A stretch of DNA of 64,000 nt from Floridanema aerugineum (lineage in GTDB: Bacteria; Cyanobacteriota; Cyanobacteriia; Cyanobacteriales; Aerosakkonemataceae), in assembly GCF_041929345.1 (NCBI RefSeq), contig NZ_JBHFNQ010000194.1, positions 4,301 to 68,300 on the forward strand. The letters run 5' to 3'. Below the pieces are notes generated by a model that was not told where the DNA came from, did not search any database, and saw only the letters and a program-made list of their open reading frames with translations. Positions 1 to 8,731 of the stretch are shown piece after piece. Every line of letters starts with the position of its first letter. The stretch's first letter is position 1. The position numbers and the translations under genes are program-made.

Positions 1-315
1 GATACCAATTCTCACCAAGAGTGGGCCAAGTGGTGTCACAATAGGGTCGGTAGCGTGGCTAATTTGCACCTCAACAGCCCACCGTACAGCTTGGATCGGG
101 TTAGCAAAAACAAGGAAGTATGAGTCGCCTTGAGTGTCGATTTTGCGCCCGCCGTATTTCTCAAGAGTGGTTTCCACTCGCAGGGAGTGCGGCGCTAATA
201 TCGTCTCATTGTAGGTGCGATCGCGTGCAATTGTGTCTTCTTCACACAATTGTTTTATGATGGCGGTGGAGTTGACCAAATCCGTGAACACCATCACTAC
301 CATATTCTCAGACAT
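1..315 (-). CDS. class III nucleotide cyclase, N-terminal part (cut by window edge)
   Basis: This reading frame starts at an ATG at 315 and runs off the left edge. Its product begins MSENMVVMVFTDLVNST and matches, with scattered substitutions, the first 105 residues of the complete cyclase gene at 471-2006. The metal-binding aspartates of the class III cyclase fold are present in the FTDLVNST and TQGDSYF motifs. Whether this copy also carries the transmembrane and COP23-like parts cannot be seen. The 120 bases upstream of its start are almost identical to those upstream of the second copy, so both copies probably carry the same promoter. Confidence 0.8.
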   Translation of the reverse strand, partial: MSENMVVMVFTDLVNSTAIIKQLCEEDTIARDRTYNETILAPHSLRVETTLEKYGGRKIDTQGDSYFLVFANPIQAVRWAVEVQISHATDPIVTPLGPLLVRIGI

Positions 316-436
316 GGAAACTCTTCTATCTCAAGATGGTTGTTTCTAGCATAAACCTTTCCTTCTGCGATCGGAATCAGGGAGCCAGCGTATAGTTTGC
401 TATAGTTATTCGTTTACTAGTTTATTTGCTGGAAAT
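1..436. repeat. tandem duplication, copy A (cyclase N-terminus plus upstream region)
   Basis: Bases 1-436 are homologous to 1692-2128 in the same orientation, covering the first 105 cyclase codons and about 120 bases of upstream DNA. The non-coding part is nearly identical, with one inserted G in copy B, whereas the coding part differs at many positions. The homology stops just after the GGAAAT at 431-436 and 2123-2128. Confidence 0.85.
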
Positions 437-470
437 GCGATCGCTCCTCCTACTAAGCTTTGTAACACAA

Positions 471-2006
471 TTAGTTCGGGTCAGAATTGCCAAATTTAGC
501 AATAGGGTAATCTCTGTCACTATGGAACTGCAATAGTTGTATATCTATACCTTTGCCTAGCTCAGAAACAAATGTAATTGTGTGTTCTTTCCCATCAAAA
601 GTGATAACTTTATTAGTATTGGCATCAACTGCTATCTGTTTGGATAAGAGGACGGTGTAGGTTTTTGTACTCTTCTCTTTATTCACAATGATTCCAGAGC
701 CTACGATTGCAATTTTTATTTCTCTTACTTCAGATTTTGTTGAAACAGGTAGTTCTAAAATAATTTTAACTGCGATTTCCTTTGCATTATCTACTAAGCC
801 ACTTGATTGTTCAATAGGTCTGTTTGAACCTAACATACGAATTTCAAATATTTGGCCTAAAACTTCGTCTGCATCATCTTGCGGTCTGAGCGTGAACAAC
901 AATCCTCTGCAAGAGCCACCTTTGGTAGTAGCCGTGCAAATTACTTTCTGTCCGTTCATCCTTCCAGATGTAATATAATTCAATCGGTCATTTTTGTATT
1001 CACTTTCCAATCTGTCAGAAACAGTCTGACAACGGCTTTGACTTAAATAACCAGAACCCCAGTTAATAAATGGGATGTATTCACCAGATTGCCTATTATA
1101 AACGTTTGTTGCGTATGATTTTTGATAACGTCCGCAAGAGAAAGTGCGGTTAGAGTTCTCATTAGCTTGAACACACTTTCCGAGTAAATTGCATAAGCCA
1201 GGAATGAAAGATGAGTCAATCTTAGTTATTCCTACAAGCGTAGGTAATAGCACCAGCAATAAAGGTACAACTTTTACAATAATAAATTTTTGGGGACGGT
1301 TTTCCTTTATTGGCTTGGGTATGTTTCCCAGTTCACCACTCGAATCAATCAATGTACCGTCGTGCTGTTCACGGAGCAAAGTAACTGATTTGGTATCTTC
1401 CTCGCTAATCTCCCTATTGGTATCGAGTGTAACTTTGATCCCTTCTTTAAGTGGTTGTGGCTGTTTTTCAGCGTAAAGGAACTCAAAAATCGATTCCTTA
1501 CCGATGTCTTTCAAGTCGCGCTCACCATGATAATGCAGCCTACAGTTATTGATGCTAGCGGCACGCACTAATGCTGCCATCGCTTCGGAAAGCAGGATTT
1601 GTCCTCCAGTGGCTAATGCGCCGACACGGGAAGCGTAGTGTATGTCGTACCCAACTAAGTTATCGTCTTGGGAAAGTGGGCTACCTACGTGCATCCCTAT
1701 TCTGACTAAGAGCGACCCCAATGGTGTAATGATAGGATCGCTAGAGTGGCTCGTTTGAATCTCAACTGCCCACCGTACAGCTTCTATCGGGTTAGTGAAA
1801 ACGAGGAAATATGAGTCGCCCTGAGTATCAACTTTGCGCCCACCATATTTTCCAATAGTATTTTCCACACGCTGGCGGTGCGGCTTTAGAATTGTTTCAT
1901 GGTAGGTGCGATCGCGTGCTATTGTGTCGCCATGATACAACTGTTTTATAATGGCGGTGGAGTTGACTAAATCCGTGAACACCATCACTACCATATTCTC
2001 AGACAT
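471..2006 (-). CDS. membrane-anchored class III adenylate/guanylate cyclase fused to a COP23-like domain
   Basis: The 511-residue product has a class III cyclase domain at about residues 5-180, with metal aspartates D12 (FTDLVNST) and D64 (QGDSYF) and arginine R127 (HYASRVGA). The catalytic asparagine of many cyclases is a histidine at the -4 position, as in some actinobacterial class III enzymes, so activity is uncertain. A linker leads to one transmembrane helix at about 241-262. The rest, from FSCGRYQ at about 289 through SRCQTVSDRLE and GLLFTL, resembles the cyanobacterial circadian oscillating protein COP23 and should lie outside the cytoplasm. From this I infer that an external domain may regulate an internal cyclase. 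ATG start at 2006. Confidence 0.85.
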   Translation of the reverse strand: MSENMVVMVFTDLVNSTAIIKQLYHGDTIARDRTYHETILKPHRQRVENTIGKYGGRKVDTQGDSYFLVFTNPIEAVRWAVEIQTSHSSDPIITPLGSLLVRIGMHVGSPLSQDDNLVGYDIHYASRVGALATGGQILLSEAMAALVRAASINNCRLHYHGERDLKDIGKESIFEFLYAEKQPQPLKEGIKVTLDTNREISEEDTKSVTLLREQHDGTLIDSSGELGNIPKPIKENRPQKFIIVKVVPLLLVLLPTLVGITKIDSSFIPGLCNLLGKCVQANENSNRTFSCGRYQKSYATNVYNRQSGEYIPFINWGSGYLSQSRCQTVSDRLESEYKNDRLNYITSGRMNGQKVICTATTKGGSCRGLLFTLRPQDDADEVLGQIFEIRMLGSNRPIEQSSGLVDNAKEIAVKIILELPVSTKSEVREIKIAIVGSGIIVNKEKSTKTYTVLLSKQIAVDANTNKVITFDGKEHTITFVSELGKGIDIQLLQFHSDRDYPIAKFGNSDPN

Positions 2007-2128
2007 GGAAACTCTTCTATCTCAAGATGGTTGTTTCTAGCATAAACCTTTCCTTCTGCGATCGGAATCAGGGGAGCCAGCGTATAGTTTGCTATAGTTA
2101 TTCGTTTACTAGTTTATTTGCTGGAAAT
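1692..2128. repeat. tandem duplication, copy B (cyclase N-terminus plus upstream region)
   Basis: Second copy of the duplicated segment that also occupies 1-436. It contains the first 105 codons of the complete cyclase gene and its putative promoter. The sequence beyond 2128 (TTGAACGC and onward) is no longer shared. Confidence 0.85.
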
Positions 2129-2209
2129 TTGAACGCACAACCTGAAACAATATGCGATCGCTCCTCTGAAGAATTGACTATTGATAATCTGAAAGTCTAA
2201 ATCCCCCTG

Positions 2210-2235
2210 TGACAGGCAAGATGCCTATACCACAA
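2210..2235. repeat. single REP-like element downstream of the RAYT gene
   Basis: The sequence CAGGCAAGATGCCTATACCA is a slightly degenerate copy of the left REP element repeated at 2811-3477. Its position on the far side of the transposase gene means that REP sequences flank the gene on both sides. Confidence 0.6.
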
Positions 2236-2292
2236 GAGTTGCGGATATTATTCTCAGAAAAATGAATCTGCTTTCTTTTAATATTTCCATGC

Positions 2293-2763
2293 TCAATTAG
2301 ATATTTGCCAGAAAAACGGATATTCTTCTGGTGTAGATGACAATTTTGCTTTAACAGGATTTTGCCTGATATATTCCCACTTTTCTGCCAACTCTCGATC
2401 GTTTCTAATAATATGGTCATATCGCTCATCTTGCCAAACTGTCCCAATATGTTTCATAACTTTAGCAATCTCTTTTGAACTATAGCTTTTAATACTGTGC
2501 ATGATACTACTAAGCGACCAAAATTCATCAGCAGACTTAGGTAATGGCTGAATTAGTATATGTACATGATCTGGCATCACAACCAGGCAGTATATCTTAT
2601 ATCTTTTGTTATCAAAAAACTTCCAAGCATTCAGAACGACTTGTCTAGCTTCTGGAGTTATTTCCAGTTTTTCCCAAGTATTAAAAGTAATAAAATAGAC
2701 TGCTCCATCTAATTCCCAATGAGGTAGCCTTCTTTGGCTGATTTTGAATTTTGGTTCTTTCAT
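2293..2763 (-). CDS. REP-associated tyrosine transposase (RAYT, Y1/IS200-like)
   Basis: This 156-residue protein has the Y1 transposase fold signature: an early AVYFITFNTWE strand, the HUH motif in MPDHVHILI at about residues 63-71, and the C-terminal RNDRELAEKWEYIRQNPVKA segment that is typical of RAYT proteins. RAYTs are single-copy domesticated relatives of IS200/IS605 transposases that act on REP hairpins. It is flanked by REP-like hairpins, with a large inverted-pair array just upstream and one copy downstream, which supports the assignment. The size is normal for the family and no frameshift is seen. Start ATG at 2763. Confidence 0.9.
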   Translation of the reverse strand: MKEPKFKISQRRLPHWELDGAVYFITFNTWEKLEITPEARQVVLNAWKFFDNKRYKIYCLVVMPDHVHILIQPLPKSADEFWSLSSIMHSIKSYSSKEIAKVMKHIGTVWQDERYDHIIRNDRELAEKWEYIRQNPVKAKLSSTPEEYPFFWQISN

Positions 2764-2810
2764 TTTAAGCTTAGCTTCTACTTAATTTGAGATAATTTAT
2801 TGCTGGTATA

Positions 2811-3560
2811 AGCAGGCAAGATGCCTGCTCCACAAGAAAGAACAATCATTTTTTTACTCTTGTGGGGTAGGCATCCTGCCTGCCTCTTCCCAGAGATTAC
2901 TTTGAGATCTTTATAGCAGGCAAGATGCCTGCTCTACAACAAAGAAGAAACAATCATTTTTTTCCTCTTGTGAGGTAGGCATCCTGCCTGCCTCTTCCCA
3001 AACATCACTTTGAGATTTTTATAGCAGGCAAGATGCCTGCTCTACAACAAAGAAGAAACAATCATTTTTTCCTCTTGTGAGGTAGGCATCCTGCCTGCCT
3101 CTTCCTAGAGATTACTTTGAGATCTTTATAGCAGGCAAGATGCCTGCTCTACAACAAAGAAGAAACAATCATTTTTTTTCCTCTTGTGGGGTAGGCATCC
3201 TGCCTGCCTCTTCCTAGAGATTACTTTGAGATCTTTATAGCAGGCAAGATGCCTGCTCTACAAGAAAAGAACAATCATTTTTTTTCCTCTTGTGGGGTAG
3301 GCATCCTGCCTGCCTCTTCCCAGAGATTACTTTGAGATCTTTATAGCAGGCAAGATGCCTGCTCTACAAGAAAGAAGAAACAATCATTTTTTTCCTCTTG
3401 TGGGGTAGGCATCCTGCCTGCCTCTTCCCAGAGATTACTTTGAGATCTTTATAGCAGGCAAGATGCCTGCGCTACAACAAAGAAGAAACAATCATTTTTT
3501 TTCCTCTTGTGGGGTAGGCATCCTGCCTGCCTCTGAAATAGGCATCCTGCCTGCCCCATA
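2811..3560. repeat. REP array: seven tandem units of inverted REP pairs
   Basis: Seven units with a period of about 107 bases begin near 2811, 2915, 3023, 3130, 3239, 3345 and 3453. Each unit holds a left hairpin (GCAGGCA-AGA-TGCCTGC followed by TCTACAA), a spacer with a T-run, and an inverted right element (TTGTGGGGTAGGCATCCTGC). Left and right elements are imperfect reverse complements, as in BIME-type REP pairs. A partial extra right element ends the array at about 3560. Units differ by only a few substitutions and T-run lengths. The array abuts a RAYT gene and overlaps the end of the DUF512 gene. Confidence 0.9.
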
Positions 3561-4886
3561 CCTGACACATCCCTCAATCAATCCCTCAATCCCATTAACC
3601 GGAAAAATCCTCACCCCCAACTTATCAGCAACTTCCTCAACAGTCCGATCGTCCAAAAACCTAGTATCCCCATGTTTCAACATTAAAGATGGCAATAAAA
3701 TCCCATCTCCTAAATCTTTATCTTGTAAATTAAACAGCAAATCTTCCCCAGTCAACAACCCAGTAACACTAATCTTTTGTCCCCAATATTTACTAGGAAA
3801 AGCCGCCATTTCTACTGTCAAACCTTTCACTTGATTCAATCTTTCTAAAATCGGTTGAAAGGCTTTTTCTACTGCATTTCCCACTACCCAAGTAAACTTT
3901 CTTTCTGGCGCAACACTGGCGGGTAAAATTTTCGCTGCTTCCTCAAATTTCCTTAAAAACAAACGAATTGAACCGACACCATTATCAATTTGCGGGTAAT
4001 CTTCATAATGTGATTCTGGGGGTAAATCTTCACCCGCAATCAAAAACCATTCATCGGCTAACCAAACACAATTTTTACCCTTCTTTTTTCCTAATTCGCC
4101 TTGCAGTTTTTGCACTTGGGAAATTACTTCTTTGGCTTTTTCTGGAGTAACTGGGATTAATTCATCTTCTTGTGGACGAAAGCGAGTTAAACCAACTGGA
4201 ACAACCGCGACTGATGCAACTGCGGGAACTTCACCTTTATGGAATTTGGCTAAATTTCGCAATGTGGTTTCTAAGTGAATTCCGTCATTAATTCCCGGAC
4301 AAACTACTACTTGGGCGTGAATTTGTAAGCGGCGTTTTTGAAACCATTTAATTTGGTCTAAAATTTGTTCAGCACGTTGATTTTTTAATAAGCGTATTCT
4401 GATTTCTGGTTCGGTGGCGTGAACGGAAACATAAAGCGGGGAAAGTCGCATTTGCTCGATTCGGTTCCATTCTTTTTGGGTGAGATTAGTTAAAGTTAAG
4501 TATGAACCATAGAGGAAACTTAAACGATAATCGTCATCTTTTAAATATAAAGATTCTCTTTTTCCTGGGGGTTGTTGGTCAATGAAACAGAAGGGACAAC
4601 GGTTATTACATTGAATTAAACCATCAAATAAGGCGGTTTCAAATTCTAAACCCAAGTCTTCGTCGTAATCTTTTTCTATTTCTACTTTATGAGTTTTGCC
4701 TTTAGCGTCTAACACTTCTAATTCTAGAAGTTCATCGGCGCATAAGAATTTGTAGTCGATGAGATCCCGGGGTTTTGTGCTGTTAATTGCGACTAAACGA
4801 TCGCCAACCTCAAACCCAATCTCAGCAGCGATCGAATCAGGTAAAACTCTGGTAATTAAAGCCGGACGAATAGAAATTTCACTCAT
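3492..4886 (-). CDS. cyanobacterial DUF512 radical-SAM-like FeS protein (TIGR03279 type)
   Basis: The 464-residue product starts with a PDZ-like segment (residues 1-75) and then has the cysteine cluster C93-X3-C97-X2-C100 in CNNRCPFCFIDQ, which suits a radical-SAM type iron-sulfur cluster. Long conserved parts such as SPLYVSVHATEPEIR and VVCPGINDG fit the cyanobacterial FeS oxidoreductase family TIGR03279. Its substrate is unknown. The final 20 or so residues (from GAGRMPISEAGRMP) are encoded by the REP array, which has replaced or extended the original 3' end and supplies the stop codon. Confidence 0.85.
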   Translation of the reverse strand: MSEISIRPALITRVLPDSIAAEIGFEVGDRLVAINSTKPRDLIDYKFLCADELLELEVLDAKGKTHKVEIEKDYDEDLGLEFETALFDGLIQCNNRCPFCFIDQQPPGKRESLYLKDDDYRLSFLYGSYLTLTNLTQKEWNRIEQMRLSPLYVSVHATEPEIRIRLLKNQRAEQILDQIKWFQKRRLQIHAQVVVCPGINDGIHLETTLRNLAKFHKGEVPAVASVAVVPVGLTRFRPQEDELIPVTPEKAKEVISQVQKLQGELGKKKGKNCVWLADEWFLIAGEDLPPESHYEDYPQIDNGVGSIRLFLRKFEEAAKILPASVAPERKFTWVVGNAVEKAFQPILERLNQVKGLTVEMAAFPSKYWGQKISVTGLLTGEDLLFNLQDKDLGDGILLPSLMLKHGDTRFLDDRTVEEVADKLGVRIFPVNGIEGLIEGCVRYGAGRMPISEAGRMPTPQEEKK

Positions 4887-4887
4887 T

Positions 4888-4980
4888 GGTCATTAGTCAT
4901 TGGTCACTAGTCATTGGTCATTAGTCAATGGTCAAGCGATTTTTGTCCAAATGACAAATGACAGATGACAAATGACTAAT
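4888..4980. repeat. short tandem heptamer repeats (STRR)
   Basis: Degenerate tandem copies of the heptamers TGGTCAT, TAGTCAT and then, inverted, ATGACAA and ATGACTA fill the gap between the DUF512 gene and uppP. Such STRR tracts are common in filamentous cyanobacteria. The two orientations could fold into a loose hairpin. Confidence 0.75.
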
Positions 4981-4985
4981 AACTA

Positions 4986-5948
4986 TTAGCTATTTTGCAA
5001 CACTCCAGTAAAAATTGCCCCTAAAATCACTACACCAAACACTAATCTATACCAAATAAACACCCAAGTACTTTGAGTTTGCAGGAATTTTAGCAACCAA
5101 GCGATCGCTAAATAAGAAAAAATCCCCGATGAGATCACTCCAACTATTAATGGCAGTAATCCCGCATCTCCCAAACCTTCAGACAAAATGCCTTTTAATT
5201 CTACCAAACCAGCTAAAGTAATTGCGGGAATTCCTAAAAGAAAGGAAAACCTTGCTGCTGTCGCCCTTTCCAAACCCATGAATAACCCAGCAGTTAAGGT
5301 AGAACCAGAACGCGAAACTCCGGGCATTAAGGCTAATGCTTGCCCTAAACCCATTAAAACTCCATCTTTCACGCCCAATTTGTCAAATTTTCGGTGGCGA
5401 GTGCCGATTTTTTCCGCTATTCCTAACAATATTGACATGACTATTGAGGCAGTAGCGATCGCCCCTAGACTTCGCAACGGAGAATTATCAAAATCAGGAA
5501 TAAAGATTTTAATCAATAACCCAAAGAATACGATCGGGATCGTACCAAAAATAATTCCCAATGCTAATTTAAATTCTTGAGCCTCATAGTCTTTGTGTGC
5601 GATCGCTGCGATCGAGCCCATCGCAATATTTTTCAAATCCCGCCAAAAATACCACAACACCGCCGCAATACTACCCAATTGAATTACCGCCGTAAAAGCT
5701 ACACCCGGATCGCCCCACCCCAAGACAACAGGCACCACTTTTAAATGCGCCGTACTACTGATCGGTAAAAATTCCGTCGCCCCTTGCACAAAACCTAAAA
5801 CAATTGCCTGAAACACATTTACCTGACTAGTCGTTGCTGTTGGTGTCGCCACCGCCGACTGAGAAAGTGCTTTTAAAGGTAAGGCAAGAAGAGTGCTAAC
5901 AATTCCTATACCCAAAAACCTGTGCCATTGGCGTTGTGATAAACCCAT
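4986..5948 (-). CDS. uppP: undecaprenyl-diphosphatase (UppP/BacA)
   Basis: This polytopic membrane protein carries the two UppP signature motifs, GATEFLPISSTAHL and GVSRSGSTLTAG, whose Glu, Ser and Arg residues form the active site. It dephosphorylates undecaprenyl diphosphate to recycle the lipid carrier for peptidoglycan and surface polysaccharides. I chose the ATG at 5948 (320 residues, beginning MGLSQRQW); the frame stays open to a TTG at 6014. An N-terminal hydrophobic extension before the core (which begins at VFQAIVLGFVQG) is seen in cyanobacterial homologues. Confidence 0.93.
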   Translation of the reverse strand: MGLSQRQWHRFLGIGIVSTLLALPLKALSQSAVATPTATTSQVNVFQAIVLGFVQGATEFLPISSTAHLKVVPVVLGWGDPGVAFTAVIQLGSIAAVLWYFWRDLKNIAMGSIAAIAHKDYEAQEFKLALGIIFGTIPIVFFGLLIKIFIPDFDNSPLRSLGAIATASIVMSILLGIAEKIGTRHRKFDKLGVKDGVLMGLGQALALMPGVSRSGSTLTAGLFMGLERATAARFSFLLGIPAITLAGLVELKGILSEGLGDAGLLPLIVGVISSGIFSYLAIAWLLKFLQTQSTWVFIWYRLVFGVVILGAIFTGVLQNS

Positions 5949-6386
5949 GTCTACTTTACTTTTAACTCCCAATATAACCACCAAGCATAGCCTACCCAAA
6001 AAAATAAGCTTCAAATTTAAAGTTTCAATGTGAATTAAGGTAACAGGGAACGGGGACTAGGGACTGGGGACTGGGCACTAGGAAGAAGAGGTAGGGAGGC
6101 GGGGAGGGCTAATTCATGTTCGCAGTAGAAAATCATTTAAGTGGAACAGGACTGACACAGAACATCTAATGTAGGGGTAATTCATGAATTACCCCTACAT
6201 TAGATGTTCTGCCTCTGTCAAATAGTCCCCTGCAAAATTTTCTCACCAGACAATGAAGTAACGCTGCCCATCTCGCCATCTCCATCTCTATTTCCAAAAA
6301 CTAAGCTAATATAAAAATACCCCCCAGGGGGATATTTGTTGTGATACATTAAATAAGGTAAACTTAAGTAACAAAAATTAAAAATC
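5949..6386. other. 438-base intergenic region with low-complexity and palindromic DNA
   Basis: No gene is visible. Bases 6050-6110 are G-rich heptamer-like repeats (GGGACTG, GGGGACT). A perfect 54-base palindrome lies at 6158-6211. CCCCCAGGGGG at 6320-6330 is a further short palindrome. The remainder is AT-rich DNA that must contain the promoters for uppP and the DUF3120 gene. Confidence 0.6.
6158..6211. repeat. perfect 54-base palindrome (GTAGGGG-AATTCATGAATT family)
   Basis: The sequence reads the same on both strands around the centre AATTCATGAATT (6179-6190), with arms CAGAACATCTAATGTAGGGG and its reverse complement. The central part, GTAGGGGYAATTCATGAATTRCCCCTAC in consensus terms, recurs in the palindrome at 38097-38152, while the outer arms differ. 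Confidence 0.9.
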
Positions 6387-7085
6387 TTGCTAAACAACAC
6401 CTTGTCTGCTTACACCTCTTGTCGGGCCACTGATTGGTGGCGAATCGGTTCTAAGAAAGCCTGGTTAGTCTTCCTGGCGGCATCATTCCTAGTTTCGGTA
6501 CCCGTATTCATCCAAGCGCCCCTAGTGCGCCTGTTGCCCTTGCTGAGCTTGTTATTGACCTTGGGTTGGGTGGGTTTAAGTTTTGTGCTGCTGAAAAGGC
6601 CAAAAACCCAAATTTGGGGAGACTTGCTTTTAGGGTTTAGCTGGAGTTGGTTAGCGGGGTCAATTTATTGGGGTTGGCTGCGTTGGGAACCGTTGATTCA
6701 CCTGCCAGTGGAAGCGATCGGACTACCCTTTGCGTTATGGTGTCTCAGACAAGGTTGGGGCAAAGTAGGCAACTGGTTTTATTTAGGTTCCTTATTTGGT
6801 ACCGCAGTTACAGATACGTATTTTTACTTAGTAGATTTAATTCCTTCCTGGCGGCAGCTAATGCAGGTAGAGCCAGAATTAGCAATACAGATCTTGCAAG
6901 ATGCCACAACTCATGTTAATAGCCCTGGGGGAATTGCTTGGGCGATCGCACTTTTAGGCGTACTCTTAGGCGTGGGTACTTTACCCTGGCGCTCAGTGCA
7001 GTTACACTGGTGGGCGTTTAGTGGAGCAGTTTTGAGTACGATTTTGGTAGATGGCCTATTTTGGTTAGCTGCCTCAGCTGCCTGA
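6387..7085 (+). CDS. DUF3120-type cyanobacterial integral membrane protein
   Basis: The 232-residue product is very hydrophobic with about six predicted membrane helices (for example AWLVFLAASFLVSVPVF, LLPLLSLLLTLGWVGLSFVL and IAWAIALLGVLLGVGTLPW) and no charged catalytic motif. Its length and conserved segments (WLVF..SFLVSVPVFIQAPLVR, LRQGWGKVGNWFYLGSL) fit the uncharacterised cyanobacterial family DUF3120. Function is unknown. The start is uncertain: TTG at 6387 is the first candidate, and no ATG occurs near the conserved N-terminus. Confidence 0.7.
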   Translation: MLNNTLSAYTSCRATDWWRIGSKKAWLVFLAASFLVSVPVFIQAPLVRLLPLLSLLLTLGWVGLSFVLLKRPKTQIWGDLLLGFSWSWLAGSIYWGWLRWEPLIHLPVEAIGLPFALWCLRQGWGKVGNWFYLGSLFGTAVTDTYFYLVDLIPSWRQLMQVEPELAIQILQDATTHVNSPGGIAWAIALLGVLLGVGTLPWRSVQLHWWAFSGAVLSTILVDGLFWLAASAA

Positions 7086-7201
7086 ATTAAACCATTAGCT
7101 TGACAAAACTGTTACTTACAGCTGTCATGCGACTTCAGACAGTTAAATTAGTATAAATATTAGAGACTCTGACTAACTCCACGTCGCTTCTCTAACATCC
7201 G

Positions 7202-8194
7202 GTGACGTTGCAACCTACATCCGTTCCCTATCTGTTACTAAAAACCGACTCTGGAAATCGGTATCTACCATTAGTGGGCAGTCATTGCTGGACTATTGGT
7301 AGAAGCGATGACAATAATTTTGTCATCCCCGATCGCTGGATTTCCCGTAACCATGCAATGTTACAGTGCATGGAAACAGGGGAATTTTATTTAATCGATT
7401 TAGGAAGCCGTAATGGATCTTTTGTCAATGGTCGCAGGGTTAGCATTCCCGTAACCCTGCGAAATGGCGATCATCTTACCTTCGGTCAAACCGAATTAGA
7501 TTTCTTTACTCCCAGTAACGATAATTCTTCAGAACACGCTAACAGTAGCTCTGACGAGTTAACAGCTACTTCGGCCCTGCACGTTCGCCGCTTAATCTCG
7601 GTAATGGTAGTCGATATTCGCGACTTTACCGTTTTAACTCGACAATTAGATGAGAAACTGCTTTCCGAATTGATTGGAACTTGGTTTCGTCATTGTGGAA
7701 GTATTATTCGCGACTACGGTAGTTGGGTGGATAAGTACATCGGTGATGCAGTGATGGCTGTTTGGTTTCACAGTGGACGCACGATTACTAATGAGGAGGT
7801 GGGGAAAATTTGTCAGGCGCTTAGCGACCTGTACAAAATGACACAGGAATTGGATCGGGAATATGTTTTACCATTTCCCTTGCGAATTGGGGCGGGGATT
7901 AATACTGGTTATGCAATGGTGGGTAATACGGGGAGTGGCGATCGCCCAGACTACACCGCTTTAGGAGATACTGTTAATGCAACATTCCGCTTGGAATCTT
8001 CCACCAAGCAGCTGGGAATGGATATAGCTTTAGGTGAAACTACTTATCAATATTTGTTACCTCTAGGTGTTGAGGACGCTGGTTTTAAACAACAGGTAGT
8101 GCAACTCAAAGGCTACGACAAACCAACCCTTACCTACGCAGGCACTTTTGCCAACCTGGATAGGTTTTTGGCAATGCAAAGTAAAACTCAATAA
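7202..8194 (+). CDS. FHA domain - class III nucleotide cyclase
   Basis: The product (330 residues, GTG start at 7202) has an FHA phosphothreonine-binding domain at about residues 30-98 (TIGRSDDNNF, ISRNHA, LGSRNGSFVNG) followed by a class III cyclase domain from about 131 (VMVVDIRDFT, metal Asp138; YIGDAVMAVW, Asp182; GDTVNATFRLES with the catalytic Asn and Arg). All expected catalytic residues can be seen, so it should make cAMP or cGMP from ATP or GTP. FHA-cyclase fusions are common in cyanobacteria and link phosphoprotein recognition to second-messenger output. It stands alone between DUF3120 and psbU. Confidence 0.9.
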   Translation: MTLQPTSVPYLLLKTDSGNRYLPLVGSHCWTIGRSDDNNFVIPDRWISRNHAMLQCMETGEFYLIDLGSRNGSFVNGRRVSIPVTLRNGDHLTFGQTELDFFTPSNDNSSEHANSSSDELTATSALHVRRLISVMVVDIRDFTVLTRQLDEKLLSELIGTWFRHCGSIIRDYGSWVDKYIGDAVMAVWFHSGRTITNEEVGKICQALSDLYKMTQELDREYVLPFPLRIGAGINTGYAMVGNTGSGDRPDYTALGDTVNATFRLESSTKQLGMDIALGETTYQYLLPLGVEDAGFKQQVVQLKGYDKPTLTYAGTFANLDRFLAMQSKTQ

Positions 8195-8290
8195 ATACAA
8201 GTTCATAAAGACGGCACTATTAGACCGATAATAATCTTTTGATGGAAGCTGTGTGGACATCAGTCCAGTTTTTGAGGGAGGTATAGATAA

Positions 8291-8731
8291 ATGAAAAAAT
8301 TGTTACGCTTCTTTACAATATGCGCCCTAGTCATTGGTTGCTGGGCAGGACTGGGATTAGTTCAACGCGCTAATGCAGTTCCTTTGACTAGCGTGGCGTT
8401 TAACTCTGTACCAGTTTTGGCAGAAACATCAGCTGAAGCTGCGTTACGAAATAAAGTAGACGCGAAGCTAGGACAAATAGCAAACAAAATTGATTTAAAC
8501 AACACCAACTTACGGGCATTTAAGCGTTTTCAGGGAATGTACCCCAACTTAGGTGCGAAGATCATCAAAAATGCGCCTTATGACAAAGTAGAGGATGTAT
8601 TGGATATTCCGGGACTTAGTACTCGGCAGAAGGAAATTCTCCAAGCTAACTTGGATGAGTTTACTGTTACATCAGTAGAATCTGCTTTTAACGAAGGAGA
8701 CGATCGCATTAACAACGGTATCTATCGTTAA
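8291..8731 (+). CDS. psbU: photosystem II extrinsic protein PsbU (12 kDa)
   Basis: The 146-residue precursor has a signal peptide ending near RANA (residues 1-29), so the mature protein lies in the thylakoid lumen. The core contains two helix-hairpin-helix-like segments (RAFKRFQGMYPNLGAKIIKN and VLDIPGLSTRQKEILQANL), and the C-terminus NNGIYR is typical of PsbU. It stabilises the oxygen-evolving manganese-calcium cluster on the lumenal face of photosystem II. A strong ribosome-binding sequence (GGGAGG at 8275-8280) precedes the ATG at 8291. Confidence 0.95.
   Translation: MKKLLRFFTICALVIGCWAGLGLVQRANAVPLTSVAFNSVPVLAETSAEAALRNKVDAKLGQIANKIDLNNTNLRAFKRFQGMYPNLGAKIIKNAPYDKVEDVLDIPGLSTRQKEILQANLDEFTVTSVESAFNEGDDRINNGIYR

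Noticed and set aside
2811..3560. Possible CRISPR array (regular repeats with spacers)
   Set aside because: The repeats are inverted REP pairs and the intervening DNA is itself repeated, so there are no unique spacers; no cas genes are near.
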